Below, in pieces: positions 8,061-16,203 of a stretch of 32,481 nucleotides of DNA. A program made the position numbers and the translations under genes. The DNA lies in the NCBI GenBank assembly GCA_934636045.1, contig CAKTZP010000006.1:1-32481 (forward strand). The letters run 5' to 3'. The stretch is from an uncultured Oscillospiraceae bacterium (GTDB lineage Bacteria; Bacillota; Clostridia; Oscillospirales; Oscillospiraceae). Position 1 is the stretch's first letter; every line of letters begins with the position of its first letter. The notes beneath the pieces are model-generated. The model made no database searches. It was not told where the DNA came from and saw only the letters and a list, made by a program, of their open reading frames with translations.

Positions 8061-8128
8061 CGTTTTCTTCATTCGTTTGCAGACTTACTTGTGCTTCGTT
8101 TTCTTCATTCGTTTGCAGACTTACTTGT
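8061..8128 (-). repeat. Two tandem 32-bp identical repeats upstream of lipoprotein 1
   Basis: CGTTTTCTTCATTCGTTTGC with its 12-base extension occurs identically at 8061-8092 and 8097-8128 (period 36). On the minus strand each copy contains ATGAAGAAAACG. The period is exactly 12 codons, so a frame through both copies stays open and reads QVSLQTNEEN twice. The block ends next to the ribosome binding site of lipoprotein 1. Confidence 0.85.
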
Positions 8129-8148
8129 ACTCGTTTTTTCATACCGCC

Positions 8149-8236
8149 GTGACTGAGGGGTTCTTCCTCGCCGCGGCAATGGCTCCCCTTACAAAGGGGA
8201 GCTGGCACGCGGAACGCGTGACTGAGGGGTTCTTCC
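8149..8236 (-). repeat. CCCTCAGTCACG-family palindromic repeat
   Basis: Direct repeats GTGACTGAGGGGTTCTTCC at 8149-8167 and 8218-8236 flank a strong hairpin, GCTCCCCTT-ACA-AAGGGGAGC (8182-8202), and a second palindrome CACGCG-GAA-CGCGTG. The reverse complement matches the tandem copies at 20257-20394 unit by unit. Together with the 32-bp repeats it fills the 8053-8273 gap. Confidence 0.8.
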
Positions 8237-8273
8237 AATCCATGCCGTCAGGCACGCGATTCCTGATGATTTC

Positions 8274-10034
8274 CTAGTCGTCCAGCCGGGAATACAGCGG
8301 GCAGCAGAGGAGGAGGGTGCCGTCTGGGTTGTAAATATACGTGGCGCGGTCGTCGAAGCAGGAGAGGAAGCCGTCTTGCAGCATCAGGCTGTAACGCGCG
8401 GTGCTTTTTACCGTCCGGACGGGCTGCATTTGGGCGTCATAGAGCGTACTGCTCCCGTTCTCGGTGGCGACAAAGTACGGCGTGCCGTTGACCATGTCGC
8501 GTAGGACGAAGCAGCTGCCACGGAAGCGTAGCACCTCGCGGAGCTGGTCGTCATAGACTGTTGTATCGTAACAATAAAAATTCCGCTCCGACACCTGCTT
8601 TTTGGCCAAGATGTACGGCAGCTCCGGTGTTTCCCAGTCGCACGGGTCTACATAGAAGCCCGTCCCGAGGCCGAGCTCGACGCGCTCGCCGGTTTTCAGG
8701 CTGAACACGACGCCGCCGGAGCCGATGCTGTCGGCAAAAATGTCCGTCAGCCCCACGCGCCCCCACTCGCCGCGCGCCGGAAGGGGCAGCTCGTTGCCGT
8801 CGCGGTCATAGTAGCGGCGCTTGTAGCCGCCGTTGAAGGGCTCGCTGGTCGAGCACACGTAGCCGACACCGTCCCAGCCGGGGCAGTTCGTGCCGTCGTA
8901 AGTAAAAATCTCGTTCCCCGCCGCATCGAGGATATGATAGCTGTCATTTTCGTCCTTCTGGACGACGAAGCGGTCGTCGTCGTTGCGGAAGATCCGCAAA
9001 AAGCTGCGGCCGAACAGGTAGTTCCCCTCGGCATCCATCAGCGCATTCGTTTCATCCTTCAATGTCACGGCGAAATATTCGCCGCTTTGCGTGACGCTCG
9101 CAAACGGGCCGAAGCGCAGCGTTCCGTCGGGGTCGGCGAGGTAGTAATCCGCAACCTCACGGAACACGCCGTCGCCGCGGTCGGCGTATTCGTCGCTGTG
9201 CAGCCCGACGAGAAGGTAGTCGCCAAGGCACGCAAACCAGCCCGGAAAACCGTAGAGCCGCCCGGCGATCGGCAGCTCCGCCGAGGTCGTCAGGAAGGTT
9301 CCATCGTAATCATACAGGTCAAATCTCGGTGTTTCGCCCTCCACCGTCGGGTAGATGCACATCACGCAGCGCTCGCCCGCGCTGACGCGCTCATAGCGGC
9401 AGTCCGTCACGACCGCGCCGTCCAGCGTCGCAATGCCGCAGCGCTCTTGATTCACGGCATAGGAACTGCCGTTGTCGTCGACGCGCATCTCCGCGAATGC
9501 TTTTGTAAAGCACCAGACGCCTTTTTGGCCGTCGGCGGTGCGCAGCTGCGTCACGCTATTGTACACCGGGTCGGTCACGACGCGCCCCTGCGCGTCGGCG
9601 AAGGCGTACTTGCCCATGCGCACAAAATCGGACTCGTACAGCGCGCCGACAAAGGCGTATAACGTTCCGTAATCGTCGCGCGCGGTCAGGTCGGGCATGG
9701 ACTCGGCGGAGAGGCGGGTGAATTTTGGGGCGACGGGCGCGTCCTTCGCGGTGTACGCGCCGTAGTCCGTGCGCACCGCGACGCCGCCGGGCGTGACCGT
9801 GCGCTCCGCGGGCGGTTGGAGACCGCCGGGGGTGGTTCCGGTTGCGGCGTCCTGCGTGGGCTCGGCGCTCGCCGTTTGCGTGGAGTCGGTCGGTGCGGGT
9901 TCAAAATCCGTTGTCGGTGCGGGCGCGGCCTCGGAGCTCGGCACGGTCTCCGGCGCGTCCGTCCGCGCCGCGCACCCCGCCAGCAACCCCAGCAGACCCG
10001 CAAAAATCAGCAAAAAAGCGATCCTTCGTTTCAT
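8274..10034 (-). CDS. WG-repeat-like lipoprotein, paralogue 2
   Basis: The 586-residue protein has a lipoprotein signal peptide ending in LLAGC (Cys21), then a longer Ser/Thr/Pro/Ala linker to about 75. The family signature TVTPGGVAVRTDYGAYT follows at 79-95, then WG-like beta repeats such as YAFADAQGRVVTDPVY at 143-158. The C-terminus is LLCCPLYSRLDD. It is clearly homologous along its whole length to the genes on either side. The start at 10034 is set by AAAGGAG seven bases upstream and by the signal peptide; the frame continues to 10142 only through repeat sequence. Function is unknown. WG repeats are a fold-level hint (beta-propeller or solenoid-like), not evidence of a reaction. Confidence 0.8.
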   Translation of the reverse strand: MKRRIAFLLIFAGLLGLLAGCAARTDAPETVPSSEAAPAPTTDFEPAPTDSTQTASAEPTQDAATGTTPGGLQPPAERTVTPGGVAVRTDYGAYTAKDAPVAPKFTRLSAESMPDLTARDDYGTLYAFVGALYESDFVRMGKYAFADAQGRVVTDPVYNSVTQLRTADGQKGVWCFTKAFAEMRVDDNGSSYAVNQERCGIATLDGAVVTDCRYERVSAGERCVMCIYPTVEGETPRFDLYDYDGTFLTTSAELPIAGRLYGFPGWFACLGDYLLVGLHSDEYADRGDGVFREVADYYLADPDGTLRFGPFASVTQSGEYFAVTLKDETNALMDAEGNYLFGRSFLRIFRNDDDRFVVQKDENDSYHILDAAGNEIFTYDGTNCPGWDGVGYVCSTSEPFNGGYKRRYYDRDGNELPLPARGEWGRVGLTDIFADSIGSGGVVFSLKTGERVELGLGTGFYVDPCDWETPELPYILAKKQVSERNFYCYDTTVYDDQLREVLRFRGSCFVLRDMVNGTPYFVATENGSSTLYDAQMQPVRTVKSTARYSLMLQDGFLSCFDDRATYIYNPDGTLLLCCPLYSRLDD

Positions 10035-10084
10035 CTCGCGGCTCCTTTCTTCCTTGAATTGTTGTTTCGTCGTCCGTTTCCCGC

Positions 10085-10422
10085 CGTAGGGACGGAGGCA
10101 ATTGCAGAATTTGGAGTGCCAACGGCGGGCCGATGTGGGCATCGGCCCCTACGAATGGTACGAAGCCCCATGTGTAAATACGATCGTGCCAGCACGGGGC
10201 GCCGCACCCGCAAGGGGTATGCCGCATCCGTAAGGCGGCATAGCCGCCAACGGCTGCGCTATGGGCATCCGCCCCCTACAAGGGTGCGCGGCTTCGGTCT
10301 TCGGCTGTAGGGGACGGCCTCCGGACGTCCCGCTCCCCGCGCCGCAGCGCGCGGTTCGAGGTGGCTTGCAGTAGAATCGAAGGTGCCTGCGCGGCGGGGT
10401 GGGGGCACCCCGCCCTACGAAT
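10085..10422. repeat. Repeat-filled gap between lipoproteins 2 and 3
   Basis: The 10035-10486 gap (about 450 bases) has no credible gene. It contains the palindrome GGGCCGATG-N4-CATCGGCCC followed by CCTACG (10127-10153), a run of nested palindromes at 10196-10345 (TATGCCGC...GCGGCATA and others), and the CTACG-family core GGCGGGGTG-N4-CACCCCGCC at 10393-10414 followed by CTACG. The phrase near 10456 resembles that near 1781. Confidence 0.75.
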
Positions 10423-10486
10423 ATTTACGGCAATTGACAAAAAGCGGAAATGCCAGCGGCGGGATACGGGATTTGTACGTTACCGC

Positions 10487-12166
10487 TCAATCCTCCAGCA
10501 GCCGGTAGGTGGGGCAGGAAAAAATCAGATTCCCTTCCATGTCATAAACATACGCCGCGCGGTCGTTGCAGTAGGTGATGCGGCCGTTGTAGATCCGGGC
10601 ATCCGCGGCGTCCTCCATGGGCAGCGTGGCGCAGCGTTCCAGATTCATCGTGTAAAATGTCTGCTTTCCATCTGTTTTCACGACAAAATACGGCGTCAAA
10701 TCTGCCTCGTCAAAGAACACATTGACGCTGCCGAAGAATTCCATCACCGGCTCGAGCTGCTCGTTGTAAAGCGTGACATTCTGCTCTTCGTCATAGCGGT
10801 TGGAAACCGGCACCGTAACGACAAAATACGGGAAAACCGTGCCGTTCGCGAACAGGCCGGTATACACGAAGCTGTACATTCCGAGGTCACGCGTCTGCGT
10901 CTCGCCGATCTCGGCGTTGTAGAAGCTCCATTCGGTTTCGCCGTCCTGACGGCAGAAAACGTTCGTGCCGCTGATGCGCCCCCACTCGCCCTCGTTCAGC
11001 TCGGCCACCGGGTTGCCGTCGCGATCCAAGCGAACGCGACGCCCGAAATCGCCGTACAGCACGTAGTACAGGCCGTCAAAGCCGAGACCTTCCTGCGCGT
11101 CCTCCGCGGGAATCGTGAAGACCGTCTCGCCCGCGGCGTTCAGAATCTTGTAATCGTCGCCGGAGTTTTCCGCGACGGTGAAGCGGTCGGGCGTATCGCA
11201 GCTGATCCAGCGGAAGCTTCGTCCAAAGAGCAGCTGACCGTCCTGATCGAGCAGACCCCAGCTGTAATCCGGCATGGACACGGAAGGATAGATGCCCTCC
11301 CAACCGTTGATGCCGGAAAACGGGCCGGAAATGTAGTTGCCCTCCAAATCGACGAGGTAGATCTCCGTAATTTCGGCCTGCTCCTCGCCGCCGGTCATCA
11401 TCACATAGTCACTCATATCCAAAAATTCGCCGGTGCCCTTGCCGACCGCGAGGAAATCGCCCACGCAGTCGTACTTCCACCAGCTTCCGCCCAGCTCATC
11501 GGCGCAAAGCAGCGCCTCCGAGGTCGTGAGCGGTTGCCCGGCATAGTCATAAACGTCAAATCCCGGTTTTTCGCCGTCCGCCGTCGGGCGGATCGCCATA
11601 AAAATGTGGTCTCCGGTGCAAATGCGGGCGTAGCGGCAGTCGCTGACGAAGCTGCCGTCCAGCGCCGCGAAGCCGTAATATTCCTCGCCGCTGTGATACG
11701 TTTCCCCGTCCTCCCCGGTAAAATCCGAGACGAACAGCTTTCGGTATTCCCAAATGCCCTGCGTCCGCTCGGCGTTCCACTGGCAGGACACGGTGCGGTA
11801 CACCGGGTCGGTGATCACGCGCCCCTGCGCGTCGGCAAAGCCATAGCGCAGCTCCTCGCCATAGTCTCCGGCGTTTACCCGCACGAAATACGGAAAAATC
11901 TCCCCATAATCCTCCCGCGCTTGCAGATCGGGCAGCGGGGCGTCGGACAGGCGGGTGGCGGGGTCGGCCGCGCCGGCGGTTCTGGGCGTGTAGGCACTGT
12001 AGTCGCTGTGGACGGCGACGCCGCCGGGGGTGACGGTGATCTCCTTCGGCTGCAGCGTGCGGGGCGGAGCGTCCGTCGGCGCATCGGAATTGGGCTGCTC
12101 CGCGCACGCGCAGAGCAGCCCCAGCAGCAGCGCGCCGAGGAGCAGCGTCACAAACAGTCGTTTCAT
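10487..12166 (-). CDS. WG-repeat-like lipoprotein, paralogue 3
   Basis: The 559-residue protein starts MKRLFVTLLLGALLLGLLCA with lipobox Cys21, has a short Asp/Pro/Thr linker, then TVTPGGVAVHSDYSAYT at 44-60. WG-like segments include YGFADAQGRVITDPVY (108-123) and YGFAALDGSFVSDCRY (164-179); the C-terminus is SCPTYRLLED. A strong ribosome binding site (AGGAGGA) lies seven bases before the ATG. It starts 25 bases after the PstS-like gene ends, so the two are probably one transcript, and lipoproteins 2 and 1 follow in the same direction. It is the best placed of the three paralogues to share a function with the binding protein. Its ligand is unknown. Confidence 0.82.
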   Translation of the reverse strand: MKRLFVTLLLGALLLGLLCACAEQPNSDAPTDAPPRTLQPKEITVTPGGVAVHSDYSAYTPRTAGAADPATRLSDAPLPDLQAREDYGEIFPYFVRVNAGDYGEELRYGFADAQGRVITDPVYRTVSCQWNAERTQGIWEYRKLFVSDFTGEDGETYHSGEEYYGFAALDGSFVSDCRYARICTGDHIFMAIRPTADGEKPGFDVYDYAGQPLTTSEALLCADELGGSWWKYDCVGDFLAVGKGTGEFLDMSDYVMMTGGEEQAEITEIYLVDLEGNYISGPFSGINGWEGIYPSVSMPDYSWGLLDQDGQLLFGRSFRWISCDTPDRFTVAENSGDDYKILNAAGETVFTIPAEDAQEGLGFDGLYYVLYGDFGRRVRLDRDGNPVAELNEGEWGRISGTNVFCRQDGETEWSFYNAEIGETQTRDLGMYSFVYTGLFANGTVFPYFVVTVPVSNRYDEEQNVTLYNEQLEPVMEFFGSVNVFFDEADLTPYFVVKTDGKQTFYTMNLERCATLPMEDAADARIYNGRITYCNDRAAYVYDMEGNLIFSCPTYRLLED

Positions 12167-12191
12167 GGCTTCGTCCTCCTGCGCGGCGGAT

Positions 12192-13151
12192 TTAATTCAC
12201 TTCTAACGTGGAAACATAGCCCTCCGCGGCGACCAGTCGCTGGCCTTCCTCGGTCATCAGCCACTCGTAGAGGATGCGGTTCGGCGCGTCGGCCGCGGCA
12301 TCGGCGGGGACGACGCAGTAGTACGCGTTACGGTGCGGATACTCGCCGCTGCGGATGGTCTCCGCCGAGGGCGCAACGCCGTCGATGGACAGAATCTTCA
12401 GCCCCTGCGCCATCTGCATGTCGTTCGCGTAATAGTACACGGAATAGCCCAGCGCGTTGGCGGAATTGTCGTAGCTCTTCACGGCCTCCATCAGGCCGCC
12501 CATGCTCGTTACGATATAATCCTCGAGCGCATCCATGAGCGGAGTGTCCTTCATGACGAGCTTGATCATCAGCGCCTGCGAGCCGGCGTTTTCGTTGCGC
12601 TGGAAGGCCTCGATCGGCGCGTCGTTGCCGCCGACCTCGCTCCAGTTGGTGATCTCGCCGGAGTAAATTTTGCGAACCTGCTCGGTGGTCAGGTTGTCGA
12701 CGGGGTTGTCGGCGTTGACGACGAAGACCAGCGCGTCGGTCGCGATCGTCTCGATGTCGGCCTGGAAGCCCTTCTCGTCCATCTCGTCGTAGACCGCCGC
12801 GTTCGGCTCGCCGACGATCAGGATGTCACATTCCCCGTTCATCAGGTTGCGGAAGGACTGTGTGGTACGGTTAAATTGCACAAGGTCGGACACCGCATCG
12901 CGGCTTTCGCCCAAAAGGACGCTGGCCACGGCCTCGCCGAGGGGCACCATGGAGGTCGAGCCGTCCATGCGCGGGAAATTTTCGCGGGTGAAGGTGAACA
13001 GATTCGCCGGCTCCGTCGTCGCCTCCGTCGGGGTGTCGGTGGGGGCGTCGGTCGGCGCGTCGGTGGCGGGCTCGGTCGGCTTCGTCCCGGCGCAGCCCGC
13101 AAGCAGGGCAAGGATCAGGATCAATGCGGCAAAAATGGTGAGTTTTTTCAT
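12192..13151 (-). CDS. PstS-like substrate-binding lipoprotein
   Basis: The 319-residue lipoprotein (LLAGC lipobox, Cys20) has a Pro/Thr/Asp/Glu linker of tandem PTDAPTDTPTEATTEP-like units at 26-48, then a PstS-type binding domain. Typical segments are DGSTSMVPLGEAV at 63-75, NPVDNLTTEQVRKIYSGEI at 149-167 followed by TNWSEVGG, and QRNENAGSQALM at 184-195. Family members bind phosphate or related anions outside the membrane. No pstC, pstA or pstB lies nearby, so it may serve a distant transporter or act as a sensor or scavenger. AAAGGAG eight bases upstream supports the start at 13151; an in-frame extension to 13214 lacks a signal peptide. It heads the lipoprotein cluster, 97 bases after aroQ. 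Confidence 0.85.
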   Translation of the reverse strand: MKKLTIFAALILILALLAGCAGTKPTEPATDAPTDAPTDTPTEATTEPANLFTFTRENFPRMDGSTSMVPLGEAVASVLLGESRDAVSDLVQFNRTTQSFRNLMNGECDILIVGEPNAAVYDEMDEKGFQADIETIATDALVFVVNADNPVDNLTTEQVRKIYSGEITNWSEVGGNDAPIEAFQRNENAGSQALMIKLVMKDTPLMDALEDYIVTSMGGLMEAVKSYDNSANALGYSVYYYANDMQMAQGLKILSIDGVAPSAETIRSGEYPHRNAYYCVVPADAAADAPNRILYEWLMTEEGQRLVAAEGYVSTLEVN

Positions 13152-13248
13152 GATTTCCGCTCCTTTTTTGGTCGCGGGAGGCGCGGCGCGCTTCCCTGTG
13201 TGGTGGGTTTTCATCCTTTAGACGGAAAAAGCTTCCGGCAGTTCCGCA

Positions 13249-13683
13249 TTATTTTTCGCGGTGCTCCAAAAGGAAGGCCATCGCGTGGGCGTAGCCCGCA
13301 AAACCCTCGCCGACGAAGCGCGCGCAGCACGCGGGCGCGGTGTAGGACACGCGGCGATAGGGCTCGCGCTGCGAAATGTCGGTCAGATGCACCTCGACGG
13401 CCGGGAGGTTGATGGCGCGCAGGGCGTCGGGGATAGCGATGGAGGTGTGCGTGTAGGCCGCGGGGTTCAGGACGAGGCCGTCAAAGCGGCCGCGCGCCGC
13501 TTGGATCCAGTCGACGAGGACGCCCTCGTGGTTGGTCTGGCGAATCTCGACCTCGCAGCCGAGCGCGGCGGCTTCGGCGCGGATATAGTTCTCTAACGCG
13601 TCATAATCCTGCGTGCCGTAGAGCTCCGGCTCGCGCAGGCCGAGGAGATTCAGGTTGGGGCCGTTCAAAATCAGCAGCTTCAT
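13249..13683 (-). CDS. aroQ: Type II 3-dehydroquinate dehydratase
   Basis: The 144-residue protein has the standard length of the type II enzyme, which dehydrates 3-dehydroquinate to 3-dehydroshikimate in the cytoplasm. Motifs are NGPNLNLLGLREPELYG at 7-23 (catalytic Arg17, Tyr22), NPAAYTHTSIAI at 73-84, EVHLTDISQREPYR at 97-110 (His99, Arg110) and the Tyr/Ala-rich SYTAPACCARFVG. Its ATG overlaps the stop of the aroE-aroK fusion in ATGA. It is the last gene of the shikimate operon. No strong terminator was seen before the PstS-like gene. Confidence 0.95.
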   Translation of the reverse strand: MKLLILNGPNLNLLGLREPELYGTQDYDALENYIRAEAAALGCEVEIRQTNHEGVLVDWIQAARGRFDGLVLNPAAYTHTSIAIPDALRAINLPAVEVHLTDISQREPYRRVSYTAPACCARFVGEGFAGYAHAMAFLLEHREK

Positions 13684-14891
13684 AGTGCCTCCAAAATTGC
13701 GGCGACGGTCTGCGCGACCGTGCCGTTGTTGTCGATTTCGCCGTCGGAAAAGCGGCGGTAGTGCGGCTCGCGCCGCGCCGAAAGGGTCGCAAGGTCGGTC
13801 GCGGCGCTCAGGGGGCGGCCGTCCAGCGCCAGCCTGCTCAGGTCGCGGCGCAGGCGGAGGATGCGGCCGTTCTGGTGCAGGAGGGGATAGTTTTCCTCCC
13901 GGGTGACGCAGCCGCCGCCTGTGGCAATGACGCAGCCGGAGCGCTTGCCCAGCTCGGCCAGCACGGCCGTCTCGGCGCGGCGGAAGGCGTCCTCCCCCGC
14001 GCGGCGCAGAAAATCTGCACACGAGCAGCCGAGGCGCTGCTCCAAAAGCTCGTCGGCATCGGCAAAGGGGCGGTGCAGCGCCGCAGCCAGTGCGCGGCCG
14101 ACCGTCGTCTTGCCGCAGCCGGGCATGCCGATGAGAATGAGGTTCTGCATCTCGGCGCTAAGTTTACATAATATCCCCTCCGTGCAGTGCACCGGGAGCT
14201 CCCGGTGCCGGAACAGCTCAGCGGCGCGGCGCGCCTGCTCCACGAGCATCGGCAGGCCGCCCTCGCAGCGCAGACCGAGGCGCTCAGCCTCGAGCAAAAG
14301 CGCCGTCCGCGCGGGGTTGTAGATCAAATCGAGCACGCAGCGCAGCCGCGGCAGGCGCGGCAGCTCCACCGGGCACTCACCGTTGTGCGGGTACATGCCG
14401 ACCGGCGTTGCATTGACCAATAAAACTGCGTCGTCGTGCTCATATAGGTTGACATAATTCACTTCTCCCTGCCGCGAGACGGCGATTGGGTGCATGCCGA
14501 CCGCGGCAAGCGCGGCGCAAACCGTCGCGCCCGCGCCACCGCTGCCGAGGACGAGCGCCGGTTCGCCCGGTACGGGCGTAAAATTGTGGCGCAGAAGCCA
14601 CAAGAAGCCGTCGAAATCCGTATTGTAGCCGCAAAGTGTGCCGTCGTCCTGCCGGACGAGCGTGTTGACCGCGCCGATGGCACGCGCCGCCGGGGAGAGC
14701 GCAGCGCAGTACGGCAGAACGGCCTTTTTATATGGTATTGTAACGTTTAATCCGTCGAATTTTTCGTGTCTCAGGAAGCCGTCGAGCGCCGCCGGAGCGA
14801 CCTCGAACAGGCGATAATCCGGGTCGCCGAGCAGGGCATGCAGCCGCGGCGAGTAGCTGTGGCGCAGCGACACGCCGAGCAGCCCTCTCAC
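13680..14891 (-). CDS. Bifunctional shikimate dehydrogenase-shikimate kinase (AroE-AroK fusion)
   Basis: The 403-residue protein joins two enzymes that act in succession. Residues 1-245 are AroE: SYSP at 12-15, NVTIPYK at 49-55 with catalytic Lys55, NTDFDG at 90-95 with Asp92, the NADP-binding GSGGAG at 116-121, and NATPVGM at 160-166. Residues about 249-403 are AroK: P-loop GMPGCGKT at 255-262, DADELLE at 278-284, RRAE at 304-307, GGG at 325-327 and the lid GRPLSAA at 358-364. It would reduce 3-dehydroshikimate to shikimate and phosphorylate it. The chosen start is GTG at 14891, which overlaps the chorismate mutase stop (GTGA) and sits just after AGGGGGAG. The frame runs on to 14981 inside the upstream gene. 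The stop overlaps aroQ. Confidence 0.92.
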   Translation of the reverse strand: MRGLLGVSLRHSYSPRLHALLGDPDYRLFEVAPAALDGFLRHEKFDGLNVTIPYKKAVLPYCAALSPAARAIGAVNTLVRQDDGTLCGYNTDFDGFLWLLRHNFTPVPGEPALVLGSGGAGATVCAALAAVGMHPIAVSRQGEVNYVNLYEHDDAVLLVNATPVGMYPHNGECPVELPRLPRLRCVLDLIYNPARTALLLEAERLGLRCEGGLPMLVEQARRAAELFRHRELPVHCTEGILCKLSAEMQNLILIGMPGCGKTTVGRALAAALHRPFADADELLEQRLGCSCADFLRRAGEDAFRRAETAVLAELGKRSGCVIATGGGCVTREENYPLLHQNGRILRLRRDLSRLALDGRPLSAATDLATLSARREPHYRRFSDGEIDNNGTVAQTVAAILEAL

Positions 14892-15145
14892 CGCTCCCCC
14901 TGCCGCTGGCGGCTCAGGTCGAAAACTGTTTTGTAAAATTGCGTCAAATACGGCCGCAGCTCCTCCGGCGCGCCGGCGCAAGCGGTGTCGAGTACCGCCT
15001 GCTCGCGCTCCGGCTGGAAAACCGGCAGCCCCTGCGCCGCCTTAACGGCGGCGATCTCGTCCGCGACGGCCAGCCGCCGCAGGAACAGGGCGGTCAGGTC
15101 GCGATCAATTTCGTCAATTTGTCCTCGTAAGGCTTCTAAATTCAT
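14888..15145 (-). CDS. Monofunctional chorismate mutase (AroQ-class helical type)
   Basis: This 85-residue all-helical protein matches the AroQ-class chorismate mutase domain: LRGQIDEIDRDLTALFLRR at 6-24, then AAVKAAQGLPVF with Lys35 and the PEREQAVL segment (46-51) typical of the active site. It would convert chorismate to prephenate, the branch to Phe and Tyr. The family is often fused to prephenate dehydratase or DAHP synthase; here it stands alone. It starts with ATG overlapping the aroC stop (ATGA) with GGAGAG upstream, and ends overlapping the GTG start of aroE-aroK. No prephenate dehydratase or dehydrogenase is in the window. Confidence 0.88.
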   Translation of the reverse strand: MNLEALRGQIDEIDRDLTALFLRRLAVADEIAAVKAAQGLPVFQPEREQAVLDTACAGAPEELRPYLTQFYKTVFDLSRQRQGER

Positions 15146-16203
15146 GCTTCACTCTCCAAAATCGCGTCCATCAGGGCAAGCGCCGTCGCAGCCTCCACGC
15201 ACGGAACGGCGCGCGGGATGATGCACGGGTCGTGGCGCCCGCGCAGCGTAAGCGCAACGCTGCCCCCGCCGGGCGCGAGGGAGACACTCTCCTGCGGCCG
15301 CGCGATGGATGGCGTCGGCTTAAATTCGGCACGCAGCAGCAGCGGCATGCCCGTCGAAAGACCGCCCAGAATACCGCCCGCATGATTCGTGCGCGTGCGC
15401 ACCGCGCCGGTCTCATCGTAATAATACGCGTCATTATAGGCGCTGCCGCGCTGCCCGGCACAGTCTGCGCCGAAGCGGACACCCTTGACCGCCGGGATGG
15501 CAAACAGCAGCGCCGCCAGCCGCCCCTCGAGTCCGCCGAACAGCGGCTCGCCGACGCCGGCGTGCAGACCCGTTACAGCACATTCAACACTGCCGCCGAT
15601 GCTGTCGCCCTCCTGCCGGGCTTGCTCGATGGCGCGCAGCATTTCCGTCTCCGCAGACCGCTCCAGCACCGATATTTTCCCCGCCGGGACGGGCAGCTCC
15701 GGCGCGAGCGGGTCGAACGGGCGGTCGCAGGCCGCACCAATTTGCAGCGCGTGCGCGCCGATCTGCACGCCGCGCGCAGCCAGCCATTGCAGGCACAGCC
15801 CGCCCGCAATGCAAAGCGGCGCCGTCATTCGCCCGGAAAACACGCCGCCGCCCGCCGGGATCGCGCCGTACTTGACGTAGGCGGGGTAGTCGGCGTGCGA
15901 GGGGCGCGGAATTTGCGGATTATAGTCCTGTGAACGAACATCTCGGTTGGAAATTTCCGCACACAGCGGCGCGCCGTCCGTCCGTCCGGCGCGCAGGCCG
16001 CGCGAGAAGACCGGGATGTCCGCCTCCGCTCGGGCGGTGGTGTGGCTGCCCTGTCCCGGACGGCGCCGGTTCAAAAAGCTCTGCAGCTCGTCAAAATCAG
16101 GCGCAAATCCGGCCGGAAAGCCGGTCAGCTCCATGCCTACCGACGTGTCATGTGATGCTCCGAACAGCCGCAGCCGCAGCGCAGCGCCCTGCCAATCGCT
16201 CAT
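15142..16203 (-). CDS. aroC: Chorismate synthase
   Basis: The 353-residue protein has the usual length. It carries the family's landmarks: FGASHDTSVGMELTGFPAG early, RRRPGQGSHTTARAEAD (typical RRxPGQ...TxRxExD), RPSHADYPAYVKYG, the RTNHAGGILGGLSTGMPL segment, and the C-terminal RHDPCIIPRAVPVxEA-like motif. It makes chorismate from 5-enolpyruvylshikimate 3-phosphate using reduced FMN. The start at 16203 has GGAGGGAGAAAA before the ATG and overlaps the aroA stop (ATGA). The frame is open upstream within aroA but that extension is not homologous. Confidence 0.95.
   Translation of the reverse strand: MSDWQGAALRLRLFGASHDTSVGMELTGFPAGFAPDFDELQSFLNRRRPGQGSHTTARAEADIPVFSRGLRAGRTDGAPLCAEISNRDVRSQDYNPQIPRPSHADYPAYVKYGAIPAGGGVFSGRMTAPLCIAGGLCLQWLAARGVQIGAHALQIGAACDRPFDPLAPELPVPAGKISVLERSAETEMLRAIEQARQEGDSIGGSVECAVTGLHAGVGEPLFGGLEGRLAALLFAIPAVKGVRFGADCAGQRGSAYNDAYYYDETGAVRTRTNHAGGILGGLSTGMPLLLRAEFKPTPSIARPQESVSLAPGGGSVALTLRGRHDPCIIPRAVPCVEAATALALMDAILESEA

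Noticed and set aside
8061..8128. CRISPR-like direct repeats
   Set aside because: There are only two copies, with a four-base gap instead of a spacer, and no cas gene is present.
6448..8277. Plus-strand frame of 609 codons opposite lipoprotein 1
   Set aside because: Antisense shadow of a well-supported lipoprotein; no ribosome binding site and it runs through intergenic repeats.
10361..12538. Plus-strand frame of 725 codons opposite lipoprotein 3 and the PstS-like gene
   Set aside because: It is antisense to genes with signal peptides, family motifs and ribosome binding sites, starts in repeat DNA and has no domain. High GC at third codon positions makes such shadow frames long.
12192..13151. 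Start of a complete phosphate transporter operon
   Set aside because: No permease or ATPase genes follow; the downstream genes are lipoproteins.
13249..13683. Ala instead of Gly in the NPxAYTHT loop of AroQ as a sign of altered activity
   Set aside because: NPAA variants are known in the family and the catalytic Arg, Tyr, Asn and His residues are present.
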